A stretch of DNA of 64,000 bases from JAAFIW01 sp031414805 (GTDB lineage: Bacteria > Pseudomonadota > Gammaproteobacteria > Burkholderiales > Burkholderiaceae_C): the NCBI GenBank assembly GCA_031414805.1, contig JANOQJ010000061.1:1-64000 (forward strand), in the 5' to 3' direction. The first letter of the stretch is position 1, and every line of letters starts with the position of its first letter. The notes below the pieces were generated by a model, which did no database searches, was not told the origin of the DNA, and was given only the letters and a program-made list of their open reading frames with translations. Positions 17,369-25,228 of this stretch are shown here, one piece after another. The translations under genes and the position numbers were made by a program.

Positions 17369-18099
17369 AAGCGCCCGCGCACGCATTACCGATGCAAGCA
17401 GCGCTGATCGACCTGGACGGCACGCTGGTGGACACGCTGGGCGACTTCACCGTAGCCATCAACGCCATGCTGGCCGACTTGCAATTGCCTGCCGTGACCC
17501 GCCAGGTGGTGGAGCACGCGGTGGGCAAAGGTTCGGCACATTTGATCGACACAGTGCTAAAAGTGGCTCTAACCCTTTCAGATACTGCTCAAGCAGCTAT
17601 TGATTTAGTAGCGTTAAACCAACTGGGCTGGCAGCACTACCAGCGCCACTACCGTGCCATCAACGGCCAGCATGCGCCGGTGTACCCGGGTGCTCTGGAA
17701 GGCTTGCGGCAGTTGCAAGCGCACGGTTTGAAACTGGCCTGTGTGACCAACAAACCCACCGAATTTGCCGTGGTGCTGCTGCAGGCCAAAGCGCTGGACG
17801 GGTTTTTCAGCCACGTCTTCGGGGGCGATTCATTTCCCGAGAAAAAGCCCCACCCCATGCCCTTGCTCAAAGCCTGCGAGGCCCTGGGCAGCTTACCGAC
17901 ACGCAGCCTGATGGTGGGCGACAGCCGCAACGACGCGCAGGCCGCCCGGGCGGCGGGTTGCCCGGTGGTGTTGGTGACGTATGGCTACAACCACGGGGAA
18001 CCCATTGAAGCAAGGGAGGCTGGGGCTCAGCCGGACGCACTCATCAGTTGTTTGACTGACCTGGTATCGCTGCTTTCTTGCCCAACAGCGCGTCTTTGA
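17365..18099 (+). CDS. gph: Phosphoglycolate phosphatase
   Basis: 244 residues, HAD superfamily. Motif I is LIDLDGTLVDTL, motif II VTNKP, motif III/IV KPHPMPLL and MVGDSRNDAQAA. It dephosphorylates 2-phosphoglycolate arising from oxidative damage repair or photorespiration-like chemistry. Placement upstream of trpE is typical in Burkholderiales, where rpe-gph-trpE is common; here psd replaces rpe and a convergent gene intervenes. A reversed copy of the dispersed repeat lies in the cap domain (SDTAQAAIDLVAL, about 72-84). The 3' end overlaps the opposite-strand chalcone-isomerase-like gene by 56 bp. Confidence 0.93.
   Translation: MKAPAHALPMQAALIDLDGTLVDTLGDFTVAINAMLADLQLPAVTRQVVEHAVGKGSAHLIDTVLKVALTLSDTAQAAIDLVALNQLGWQHYQRHYRAINGQHAPVYPGALEGLRQLQAHGLKLACVTNKPTEFAVVLLQAKALDGFFSHVFGGDSFPEKKPHPMPLLKACEALGSLPTRSLMVGDSRNDAQAARAAGCPVVLVTYGYNHGEPIEAREAGAQPDALISCLTDLVSLLSCPTARL
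17559..17617 (-). repeat. TAGCTGCTTGAGCA repeat, copy 6, inside gph
   Basis: Reverse copy: ccctttcagatactgctcaa then gcagctattgatttagtagc. It is read SDTAQAAIDLVA. The insertion falls in the helical cap of the phosphatase, a region tolerant of length change. Confidence 0.85.
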
Positions 18100-18655
18100 G
18101 GTTGCGGTCTGCTGGCGACTTGCCCAACCAGATGCTCATCATCGCGACAAAAAACTCGGGTTCTTTGTACGGCTCGCTGGCCTTGCCCCGCACCGTGATG
18201 ATGGTGCCGGTGCCTGGAACCCAGTCAATGGTGAAGGTGTCCCCCGCCGCCATCTTTTTCTCGTCGGCAAACATTTGCCCCATCCGCACCAAGCCGGCAA
18301 CCACTTTGGAAAAGTCTGTGCGCGAGACGTTGTCTTCTACCGAGCGGGTGAACAGCTTGCCCAACTCGGACGAGTCAATTTCTCGCAGCATGGTGATGGT
18401 CATTCGTTTCGGGCCGACCATCGCCAGAACCTCTTCGGGTGTTTCGGCTTTTTTCGGCAGGTATAAGCCCGCAGAGTAGACCTTGATGATGGCGCGGTAG
18501 CGCGTGCCGGCGCCATTGAGCACCAGCTTGCTGCCACGAAAATCGAGTGTTTCCTGAAATTTGACGCCGTTGACGTCGATAGTTTGTGCGTTCAAGCCCG
18601 CCATGGAGCCCACCAGCAAACCCGCAGCCAATACCAAAGTTTTAAGAAAATGCAT
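18044..18655 (-). CDS. Chalcone isomerase-like exported protein
   Basis: 203 residues from ATG 18655 (MHFLKTLVLAAGLLVGSMAG), which gives a clean signal peptide ending near LNAQ. The mature part matches bacterial chalcone-isomerase-like proteins: GTRYRAIIKVYSAGLYLP, the MTITMLREIDSSEL strand and the GDTFTIDWVPGTGTII block. In bacteria these are not flavonoid enzymes; ligand binding in the periplasm is suspected. Convergent with gph, overlapping it by 56 bp. Confidence 0.88.
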   Translation of the reverse strand: MHFLKTLVLAAGLLVGSMAGLNAQTIDVNGVKFQETLDFRGSKLVLNGAGTRYRAIIKVYSAGLYLPKKAETPEEVLAMVGPKRMTITMLREIDSSELGKLFTRSVEDNVSRTDFSKVVAGLVRMGQMFADEKKMAAGDTFTIDWVPGTGTIITVRGKASEPYKEPEFFVAMMSIWLGKSPADRNLKDALLGKKAAIPGQSNN

Positions 18656-18779
18656 GTCACGCTCCAAAGTGTTTGTATAGACCCTAGTTGATCAATTCGT
18701 GAGTAATTGTGTGAACCTGCCCCACGTGTGTGCAACAGGGTTTGTGTGGAGCTCCAGACACCTTTGCTACACTTTTGCA

Positions 18780-18875
18780 ATGTTCATTCAACGCATCACC
18801 TCCGCAGGCCGAGCCGATACCCGTCGCGCCGACCGGGGAGCCTGGCCCTGGCGGCCCTGGCCTTCCCAACTTTGA
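18780..18875 (+). CDS. trpL: trp operon leader peptide
   Basis: A 31-codon open frame from ATG 18780 to TGA 18873-18875 ends with three tryptophan codons in six (W-P-W-R-P-W, codons 22-27). A clustered run of Trp codons just before trpE is the hallmark of a transcription-attenuation leader peptide. A TACACT box at 18768-18773 lies only 7 bases before the ATG, so the mRNA may be leaderless or nearly so; no Shine-Dalgarno sequence is apparent. An 86-residue frame in another register overlaps it (18730-18990) but has no Trp run and no family similarity. Confidence 0.78.
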   Translation: MFIQRITSAGRADTRRADRGAWPWRPWPSQL

Positions 18876-18882
18876 TGTCTTG

Positions 18883-18950
18883 CACGGCACCCTGGCCGTG
18901 TTCCCTTTGGTTGATGACGGTCGCGCGAATCACAGCCTCACGCGCGGCTT
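18883..18950 (+). promoter_or_regulatory. Candidate trp attenuator with alternative hairpins
   Basis: Three mutually exclusive stems are visible: cacggc/gccgtg (18883-18888 with 18895-18900); ggccgt/acggtc (18894-18899 with 18917-18922, one G-U); and gtcgcgcg/cgcgcggc (18920-18927 with 18941-18948, one G-U) followed by a short T run (ttt). They fit pause, antiterminator and terminator stems in that order. The T run is short, so termination strength is uncertain. Confidence 0.55.
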
Positions 18951-18986
18951 TCGAAATGCGGCAACCCCTGTCGCTGGACACCTCAC

Positions 18987-20519
18987 ATGATCACTGAACT
19001 CGAATTCAAAAGCCTGGCGCAAGCCGGCTACAACCGAATTCCGCTGATGGCGCAAGCCTTCGCGGATCTGGAAACTCCGCTGTCGCTTTACCTGAAGCTG
19101 GCCCACCCTAAAAACGCCGGGCGGTTGAGCTTTTTGCTGGAGTCGGTGGTGGGCGGCGAGCGCTTTGGGCGCTACAGCTTCATCGGCCTGCCCGCGCGAA
19201 CGCTGCTGCGCGCACGTGGCTTTGGCGCACAGGCCAAAACCGAGGTGGTGACCGACGGCCAGGTGGTGGAAACCCACGCCGGCAACCCGCTGGATTTTGT
19301 GGCTGCCTACCAGCAGCGCTTCCAGGTGGCGCTGCGCCCCGGCCTGCCACGCTTTTGTGGCGGCCTGGCAGGCTACTTTGGCTACGACACGGTGCGCCAT
19401 ATCGAGAAAAAGCTGGAACACAGCTGCCCGCCCGACACCTTGGGCTGCCCCGACATCCTGCTGCTGCAATGCGAAGAACTGGCGGTCATCGACAACCTCT
19501 CGGGCAAGCTGTATTTGATCGTCTACGCCGACCCGGCGAGCCCAGAGGCCTATGCAAATGCAAAGAAACGTTTGCGCGAACTGAAAGAGCAACTCAGGTA
19601 CTCGGTGAGTGCTCCAGTGGTAGCCCCCACGCAGAGCCACCCCGCGCAGCGCGAGTTTGCCAAGGCTGACTACATCGCCGCAGTAGAGCGCGCCAAAGAG
19701 TTGATTGCGGGCGGCGACTTCATGCAGGTGCAGGTGGGCCAGCGCATCAAAAAGCGCTACACCGAATCGCCCTTAAGCCTGTACCGCGCCCTGCGCTCGC
19801 TGAACCCCAGCCCGTATATGTATTACTACAACTTATGCGGGGCCGAGGAAACCAGCAGCGACCTGCATGTGGTGGGTGCATCGCCCGAGATTCTGGTGCG
19901 CCAGGAGCAGGTCACACACCTGGAGAAACAAGCCCAGAAGATCACCATCCGCCCCCTGGCCGGCACCCGCCCCCGCGCCGCCACGCCCGAGCGCGACGCA
20001 GCCGTCGAGCAGGAGCTGATCAACGACCCCAAAGAGCGCGCCGAGCATGTGATGCTGATCGACCTGGCCCGCAACGACATCGGCCGCATTGCGCAGACCG
20101 GCACCGTGAAAGTGACCGAAGCCTTCGCGGTGGAGCGCTACAGCCACGTCATGCACATCGTGAGCAATGTGGAAGGCATCTTGAACGAGGGCATGAGCAA
20201 TATGGACGTGCTACGTGCCACCTTCCCCGCCGGCACCCTGACCGGCGCGCCCAAGGTACACGCCATGGAGCTCATCGACCAGCTGGAGCCCAACAAACGC
20301 GGCCTGTACGGCGGCGCTTGCGGCTACTTGAGTTTTGCGGGCGATATGGACGTGGCGATAGCGATCCGCACCGGCGTGATCAAAGACCAGATGTTGTACG
20401 TGCAGGCGGCGGCAGGCGTGGTGGCGGACTCGGTGCCGGAGCTGGAATGGCAAGAAACAGAGGCCAAGGCGCGGGCACTGCTGCGGGCGAGCGAGTTGGT
20501 TGAGGAGGGGCTGGAATGA
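18987..20519 (+). CDS. trpE: Anthranilate synthase component I
   Basis: 510 residues. Converts chorismate to anthranilate with ammonia supplied by TrpG. The N-terminal feedback site LLES (residues 50-53) that binds tryptophan is intact. The chorismate-binding domain shows TIRPLAGTRPR, LIDLARNDIGRI, and FPAGTLTGAPKVHAMELID, and ends VADSVPELEWQETEAKA. Control is probably double: allosteric through LLES and transcriptional through the leader at 18780-18950. Its stop codon overlaps the next ATG (ATGA), which now opens the GxxExxY frame rather than trpG. Confidence 0.97.
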   Translation: MITELEFKSLAQAGYNRIPLMAQAFADLETPLSLYLKLAHPKNAGRLSFLLESVVGGERFGRYSFIGLPARTLLRARGFGAQAKTEVVTDGQVVETHAGNPLDFVAAYQQRFQVALRPGLPRFCGGLAGYFGYDTVRHIEKKLEHSCPPDTLGCPDILLLQCEELAVIDNLSGKLYLIVYADPASPEAYANAKKRLRELKEQLRYSVSAPVVAPTQSHPAQREFAKADYIAAVERAKELIAGGDFMQVQVGQRIKKRYTESPLSLYRALRSLNPSPYMYYYNLCGAEETSSDLHVVGASPEILVRQEQVTHLEKQAQKITIRPLAGTRPRAATPERDAAVEQELINDPKERAEHVMLIDLARNDIGRIAQTGTVKVTEAFAVERYSHVMHIVSNVEGILNEGMSNMDVLRATFPAGTLTGAPKVHAMELIDQLEPNKRGLYGGACGYLSFAGDMDVAIAIRTGVIKDQMLYVQAAAGVVADSVPELEWQETEAKARALLRASELVEEGLE

Positions 20520-20962
20520 ATGCGGAGAGTTTTTTGAACGCAAAGTGCGCAGAGGTTACGCAAAGTACGCAAAAGGACAACCAAGGCATTGAAAACGGCT
20601 TATCACACGTCGTTATTGGTGCCGCTGTAGAAGTGCAGCGTGTGCTTGGAACTGGCTTATTAGAGAGCGCCTACTGCGCAGCCCTGTCAATTGAATTGCG
20701 TGAACGCAGTATTTATTTTGCTTGCGAAGTGCCGATTTCGGGTACCTACAAAGGGAAGCCACTTGGCGTTGCTTACCGAGCAGACTTTGTCGTCGAAGCG
20801 TCTGTGATTCTCGAAATCAAGGCTATCGATACGGTTACCGATCTTCACCGAGCACAACTACTTTCGTACCTGCGTATCAGCGGACTCAAACTTGGCTTGT
20901 TGATCAATTTTCATGCTTTTCCAGTTTCGCGAGGCGTTCACAGAATCGTGAACAAGCTATGA
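20516..20962 (+). CDS. GxxExxY protein, carried by a small repeat-bounded cassette
   Basis: 148 residues. The name-giving motif is G-L-L-E-S-A-Y (about 44-50), preceded by LSHVVIGAAVEVQRVLGTG and followed by YRADFVVEASVILEIKAID and LSYLRISGLKLGLLINF, which are the conserved blocks of this family. The fold resembles PD-(D/E)xK nucleases (D...ExK in the middle), but the function is not established. The first about 20 codons are the left inverted repeat of the cassette; the family's conserved part begins only around residue 29 (LSHVVIG). The gene sits between trpE and trpG, where no such gene belongs. Confidence 0.88.
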   Translation: MNAESFLNAKCAEVTQSTQKDNQGIENGLSHVVIGAAVEVQRVLGTGLLESAYCAALSIELRERSIYFACEVPISGTYKGKPLGVAYRADFVVEASVILEIKAIDTVTDLHRAQLLSYLRISGLKLGLLINFHAFPVSRGVHRIVNKL

Positions 20963-21018
20963 ATACCTGTCTTAAACCTCTGCGTCCTTTGCGAAACCTT
21001 TGCGCCCTTTGCGTTCAA
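20533..21018 (+). mobile_element. GxxExxY cassette with 43-bp terminal inverted repeats, inserted in the trp operon
   Basis: Left arm 20533-20575 (starting ttgaacgcaaagtgcgcaga) and right arm 20976-21018 (ending ccctttgcgttcaa) are inverted repeats agreeing at 37 of 43 positions by eye. The 486-bp unit contains little besides the GxxExxY gene. GTTT lies directly outside both ends (20529-20532 and 21019-21022), a possible 4-bp target duplication. No transposase is encoded, so movement would require the GxxExxY protein itself or a trans-acting enzyme. Confidence 0.72.
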
Positions 21019-21056
21019 GTTTTCTACGAGAGCCAACCCTCCAAGAAGGTGGTGAT

Positions 21057-21629
21057 ATGAAACTCTTGATGATCGACAACTACGACAGCTTCACCTACAA
21101 CCTGGTGCAGTATTTCGCTGAACTGGGTGCCCAAGTTCAGGTGTTTCGCAATGACGAAATCACGCTCGAAGGCATTGCGGCCAACAGCCCAGACCACCTC
21201 GTCATCTCTCCCGGCCCCTGCTCGCCAGCCGAAGCCGGCATTTCGGTAGCCGCCATTCAACACTTCGCTGGCAGGGTACCCATTCTGGGCGTCTGTCTGG
21301 GTCATCAAAGCATTGGGGCGGCATTTGGCGGCAAGGTCATCCGGGCGCGGCAGTTGATGCACGGCAAAACCAGCGTCATCACCACCACGGGTTCTGGCGT
21401 ATTTGCTGATTTGCCCAGAAGCTACACCGTCAACCGCTACCACTCGCTGGCCATTGAGCGCGCGACTTGCCCGAAAGAACTAGAGGTCACCGCGTGGACC
21501 GATGACGACGAAATCATGGGGGTTCGGCACCGCGAGCTGCCGATCCAGGGCGTGCAGTTTCACCCGGAGTCCATCCTCACCGAGCATGGTCATGCGCTGC
21601 TGAAAAATTTCCTGGATCAACGCTCTTAA
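21057..21629 (+). CDS. trpG: Anthranilate synthase component II (glutamine amidotransferase)
   Basis: 190 residues from ATG 21057, with a good ribosome site (aagaaggtgg) immediately outside the cassette's right arm; the in-frame extension to 21000 reads through the repeat and is not real. Class I amidotransferase: nucleophile cysteine in GVCLGHQSIG, oxyanion loop in SPGPCSPAEAG and the histidine/glutamate of QFHPESILTE. Delivers ammonia to TrpE. The insertion upstream lengthens the trpE-trpG distance to over 500 bp. Confidence 0.96.
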   Translation: MKLLMIDNYDSFTYNLVQYFAELGAQVQVFRNDEITLEGIAANSPDHLVISPGPCSPAEAGISVAAIQHFAGRVPILGVCLGHQSIGAAFGGKVIRARQLMHGKTSVITTTGSGVFADLPRSYTVNRYHSLAIERATCPKELEVTAWTDDDEIMGVRHRELPIQGVQFHPESILTEHGHALLKNFLDQRS

Positions 21630-21686
21630 TTTGATAGCTGCTTGAGCAATAAACTAAAGGGCTACAGGCCGAAAACACTTAAAACT
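21624..21686 (+). repeat. TAGCTGCTTGAGCA repeat, copy 7, between trpG and trpD
   Basis: Forward copy (ttgatagctgcttgagcaat, then aaagggctacaggcc) that fills almost the whole trpG-trpD gap. The left end overlaps the last codons of trpG (CGC TCT TAA). Confidence 0.88.
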
Positions 21687-21696
21687 GGACGTAACC

Positions 21697-22752
21697 ATGC
21701 CGATTACCCCCCAAGAAGCCCTGCAACGCACCATCGAGCACCGGGAGATCTTCCACGACGAAATGTTGAAAGTCGTGCGCCTGATCATGTCGGGCGACAT
21801 GTCGCCGGTGATGATGGCGGCGCTGATCACTGGCCTGCGCGTCAAGAAGGAAACCATTGGCGAGATCACCGCCGCTGCGCAGGTGATGCGGGAGTTTTCC
21901 ACCAAGGTGCATGTGGCGGATAAAACGCATCTGGTAGACATCGTGGGCACCGGCGGCGACGGCTCGCACACCTTCAACATTTCCACCTGCAGCATGTTTG
22001 TGGCAGCAGCGGCGGGTGCCAAAGTCAGCAAGCACGGCGGGCGCAGCGTCAGCAGCAAATCGGGCAGCGCTGATGTGCTGGAGGCGTTGGGTGTGAATAT
22101 CAACCTCTCGCCGGCTGCTATTGCCCAATGCATTGAAGAGGTGGGCATTGGCTTCATGTTCGCCCCCAACCACCACAGCGCCATGAAGCACGTGGCCCCC
22201 ATCCGCAAAGAGCTGGGCGTGCGCACCATCTTCAACATCCTGGGCCCGCTGACCAACCCAGCCAGCGCGCCCAATATCTTGATGGGCGTGTTTCACCCCG
22301 ACTTGGTAGGCATTCAGGTGCGCGCACTGCAACGCCTGGGTGCCGAGCACGCCGTGGTCGTCTATGGCCGCGACGGCATGGACGAGGTGAGTTTGGGCGC
22401 GGCCACACTGGTGGGCGAGCTGAAAAACGGCGAAATCCGCGAGTACGAAATTCACCCCGAAGACTTCAAGCTTCCGATGGCCAGTAACCGCGCTTTGAAG
22501 GTGGAAAGCGCCGAGCAATCACGCCACATGCTGGAAGCCGTGCTGAACAACCAGGCAGGCGCCGCGCGCGACATCGTGATCTTGAATGCGGGGGTGGCGC
22601 TGTATGCGGCCAATGTGGTCGATTCGATGGTTGACGGCGTGAATGCTGCTCGAGCAGCTATTGAATCAGGAGCAGCCAAAGCCAAACTCGACGCGTTTGT
22701 GCAAGCCACTTCCAGCGCAGGTGCCAACGCCACAACTTGGGGTGCGCTGTGA
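21697..22752 (+). CDS. trpD: Anthranilate phosphoribosyltransferase
   Basis: 351 residues. Transfers phosphoribose to anthranilate. DIVGTGGDGSHTFNISTCS is the glycine-rich PRPP loop, SSKSGSADVLEALG the anthranilate site, and PIRKELGVRTIFNILGPLTNP the dimer/active-site block. The C-terminal helix (NAARAAIESGAAKAKLDAFV) contains a stretch that matches the dispersed repeat strongly, see 22641-22674. The next gene starts on the GTG overlapping its stop. Confidence 0.96.
   Translation: MPITPQEALQRTIEHREIFHDEMLKVVRLIMSGDMSPVMMAALITGLRVKKETIGEITAAAQVMREFSTKVHVADKTHLVDIVGTGGDGSHTFNISTCSMFVAAAAGAKVSKHGGRSVSSKSGSADVLEALGVNINLSPAAIAQCIEEVGIGFMFAPNHHSAMKHVAPIRKELGVRTIFNILGPLTNPASAPNILMGVFHPDLVGIQVRALQRLGAEHAVVVYGRDGMDEVSLGAATLVGELKNGEIREYEIHPEDFKLPMASNRALKVESAEQSRHMLEAVLNNQAGAARDIVILNAGVALYAANVVDSMVDGVNAARAAIESGAAKAKLDAFVQATSSAGANATTWGAL
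22641..22674 (-). repeat. Repeat-like sequence in the C-terminal coding part of trpD (copy 8)
   Basis: aatgctgctcgagcagctat tgaat matches the reverse consensus (aatactgctcaagcagctat) at all but two of its first 20 bases. The encoded helix is a normal part of TrpD, so either a repeat was captured in place of native sequence or the similarity is partly coincidental. Confidence 0.45.
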
Positions 22753-24338
22753 AAAAGGGTCGGCTCGTGCAGCGCACCAGCCGGGCCATTGCCGCGGGCT
22801 TGCTGGCCTTGTCGCTGGCCGCTTGTGGTGACTTGTTTCCGTGTGCGCCAGCGAAAGATTGGGCGGTGCAAACGCTGGGCATCAGCTTGCCCAAGCCGCC
22901 ACCCATCAACCTGAGCCGACTGGAAACCGACACCGTGGGCGCCCACTACCGCGGCCCCATCGCCATGCTGGCCAAGCTGCAGGCGGGCGACTACGCCGCC
23001 GTGCAGGCCTACTGGGATCAGACTGCGGCCCTGCCGTCTGCACAGGAACAGTTTGCGGTGATTGACGAAACCATTGGGGCACTGCATGCGCGCGGTTTGT
23101 ATTTTTTGGGTGCTACCGAAGCCTGGGCGCAAGCCCAGCCAGGCTCACAGGCGGCACGCTACATGTTGGGCTTGGTCTATGCCAAGGCTGCGATGGAGGG
23201 GCGTGGCACGGCTGCGGCGAAAGACACTTCACCCCAGCAATTGAACCAGTTTGCCCTTCGCTTCGGTCAAGCCGAAATGTTGCTGGACGGTCTGGTTCAG
23301 CAAAAGGACTTTTACAGCCTGGCGGCGCGCGCAGCGCTGGTGGAGGGCTACTTTTTAGCAGGCCAGACCACGCGTGGGTTTGCTCAGTACGAGGCCTTGA
23401 TAGACAGCGTGCCGCGTTTTGGTTTGCTTTATCACGATGCCATGCGCTTCTCGCAGCCAGCATGGGCAGACGAGGCCACCCAAAAACGCCACACGCAGCG
23501 GCTGCAAGCCCTCGCAGCAAAAAACAAGCTCAGCGTGATCGACAGCCTGACCCTGGCGCAAACCGCGCAAAGTTTGAGCGATCCCAAAGATCGTCAAATC
23601 TCGCGCAACCCCAGTCCGCAAGTCTGGCGGCCCTACTGGTTGGCGCGCGTCAAACAGGCGCCTACGGTGCACAACCTGCGCGCCTGGCAAGACCAGGAGG
23701 TGGCCGCGAAAAACTGGTCAGTCGTTGCCGAAATTTCCGATCGCGTGCTGCTGCAAATGCCCCACCACCGCACGGCCTGGTACTTCAAAGGCTATGCCTT
23801 GAAAGAAATGGGTCTGAACACAGCGGGTTTTTCTGCCACCCTCGCCGCTGCGGTGCTGGGGCATGACCCGTCGATGGCGCTGGTGATTGACGCCCACAGG
23901 CAAGGCAGCCTGGGGCGCCCTGCCAAAGACTTCAGCGGCATGTATGAATATTGCAAACTAGGTGCCGCGCTGGGTTTGCCCGCAGCGGCCAATTGCATGG
24001 CGTCCGCTCACACCGAAGGCTTTGCGGGCGTGCCGCTGGATGCGGCGCAGGCTGCAAGCTGGTACCTGCAAGCCGCGCGCGGCGGCTATGCCAACGCGCA
24101 GCACGACCTGGGGGTCAAACTGCCCACCCTGGTGCCTCTGGAGCAGTCTGAACAAGCCACACAAGCTGCGTATTTCTGGCTGAGCCAGGCCGCCAGCCAA
24201 GGCCAGTCTCTCGCACAAACCAAGCTGGCTAGCCAACCCAAGCCCGAACCTGGCTGGGGCTGCAAAGCGGACAGCTTCGCTGCGCAGTCAGCCGATTTTT
24301 TCCAAAATTTGTACACCAGCATTCTTGATATTTTTTGA
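22749..24338 (+). CDS. Putative lipoprotein with DUF4034/Sel1-like repeats, in the trp operon
   Basis: 529 residues from GTG 22749, which overlaps the trpD stop (GTGA); a TTG 12 bases upstream is less likely. The N-terminus has basic residues, a hydrophobic run and the lipobox LSLAACGD, so it should be an outer- or inner-membrane lipoprotein. The body is helical with TPR-like spacing and a Sel1-type repeat near the end (AASWYLQAARGGYANAQHDLG). It does not resemble a tryptophan enzyme, but trpC starts 2 bases after its stop, so it must be co-transcribed with the trp genes. Function unknown. Confidence 0.7.
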   Translation: MKKGRLVQRTSRAIAAGLLALSLAACGDLFPCAPAKDWAVQTLGISLPKPPPINLSRLETDTVGAHYRGPIAMLAKLQAGDYAAVQAYWDQTAALPSAQEQFAVIDETIGALHARGLYFLGATEAWAQAQPGSQAARYMLGLVYAKAAMEGRGTAAAKDTSPQQLNQFALRFGQAEMLLDGLVQQKDFYSLAARAALVEGYFLAGQTTRGFAQYEALIDSVPRFGLLYHDAMRFSQPAWADEATQKRHTQRLQALAAKNKLSVIDSLTLAQTAQSLSDPKDRQISRNPSPQVWRPYWLARVKQAPTVHNLRAWQDQEVAAKNWSVVAEISDRVLLQMPHHRTAWYFKGYALKEMGLNTAGFSATLAAAVLGHDPSMALVIDAHRQGSLGRPAKDFSGMYEYCKLGAALGLPAAANCMASAHTEGFAGVPLDAAQAASWYLQAARGGYANAQHDLGVKLPTLVPLEQSEQATQAAYFWLSQAASQGQSLAQTKLASQPKPEPGWGCKADSFAAQSADFFQNLYTSILDIF

Positions 24339-24340
24339 CC

Positions 24341-25159
24341 ATGTCTGACATCCTGAACCAAATCATTGCCGTCAAGCGCGAAGAAATCGCCGCTGCCCAG
24401 CTTCGCCAGCCGCTAGACGCGATCCGCGACGACGCGCACAGCCGCGTGCTCACGCGCGACTTTGTGGGCGCCTTGCGCAGCAAAATCGCCGCGGGCCACA
24501 GCGCGGTGATTGCCGAGATCAAAAAAGCCAGCCCCAGCAAAGGCGTGCTGCGTGAAGACTTCATTCCTGCCGACATTGCGCAAAGCTATGCCGAGGGCAA
24601 TGGCAAAAAGGGCGCGGACCTGGTGAACGCTGCCTGCCTGTCAGTGCTCACCGACAAGCAGTTTTTCCAGGGCCAGGTCGACTATTTGAAGCAGGCCCGC
24701 GCCTCGTGCGACCTGCCGGTCTTGCGCAAAGACTTCATGGTCGACGAGTACCAGATTTACGAGTCGCGTGTGATGGGTGCCGACGCCATTTTGCTGATCG
24801 CCGCCTGCCTGGATGATGCGCAAATGGCACGGCTGGAAGCCGTCGCCCACAGCCTGGACATGGCCGTGCTGGTCGAGGTGCACGACGGCGCCGAGCTGGC
24901 CCGCGCGCTCAAGCTGAAAACCCCGCTGATCGGCATCAACAACCGCAACCTGCGCACCTTCGAGGTGAGTCTGCACACCACGCTGGCGCTGCTAGCCGAT
25001 GTGCCCAAAGACCGGCTGCTGGTCACCGAGTCGGGCATTCACACCGCTGCCGACGTGCAGCGCATGCGCGCAGCCGGTGTGCATGCGTTTCTGGTGGGCG
25101 AGGCGTTTATGCGTGCAGTTGACCCCGGGCAGGCGCTGGGCGAGTTGTTTGCAGCCTGA
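24341..25159 (+). CDS. trpC: Indole-3-glycerol phosphate synthase
   Basis: 272 residues from ATG 24341. A single-domain TrpC (no fused TrpF). VIAEIKKASPSKG holds the catalytic lysine and phosphate loop, LRKDFMVDEYQ the second lysine, LVEVHDG the catalytic glutamate and LVTESGIHTAADV the final phosphate site. Last tryptophan gene of the cluster; trpFBA are not in the window, as usual for betaproteobacteria. Confidence 0.97.
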   Translation: MSDILNQIIAVKREEIAAAQLRQPLDAIRDDAHSRVLTRDFVGALRSKIAAGHSAVIAEIKKASPSKGVLREDFIPADIAQSYAEGNGKKGADLVNAACLSVLTDKQFFQGQVDYLKQARASCDLPVLRKDFMVDEYQIYESRVMGADAILLIAACLDDAQMARLEAVAHSLDMAVLVEVHDGAELARALKLKTPLIGINNRNLRTFEVSLHTTLALLADVPKDRLLVTESGIHTAADVQRMRAAGVHAFLVGEAFMRAVDPGQALGELFAA

Positions 25160-25160
25160 C

Positions 25161-25228
25161 GATTGCTATTAAATAGATAGCTGCTTGAGCAATTAATGCA
25201 AGGGCTGCAAGCCAATTTGGCACTTAAT
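25161..25228 (+). repeat. TAGCTGCTTGAGCA repeat, copy 9, between trpC and ung
   Basis: Near-consensus forward copy beginning 2 bases after the trpC stop: gattgctattaaatag, atagctgcttgagcaattaa, tgcaagggctgcaagcc, aatttggcacttaa. One base change (ac to tgc) creates an ATG inside the repeat that opens the ung frame. Confidence 0.92.

Noticed and set aside
18730..18990. 86-residue frame upstream of trpE
   Set aside because: It overlaps the better-supported leader peptide frame and trpE start, has no Trp cluster and no family likeness.
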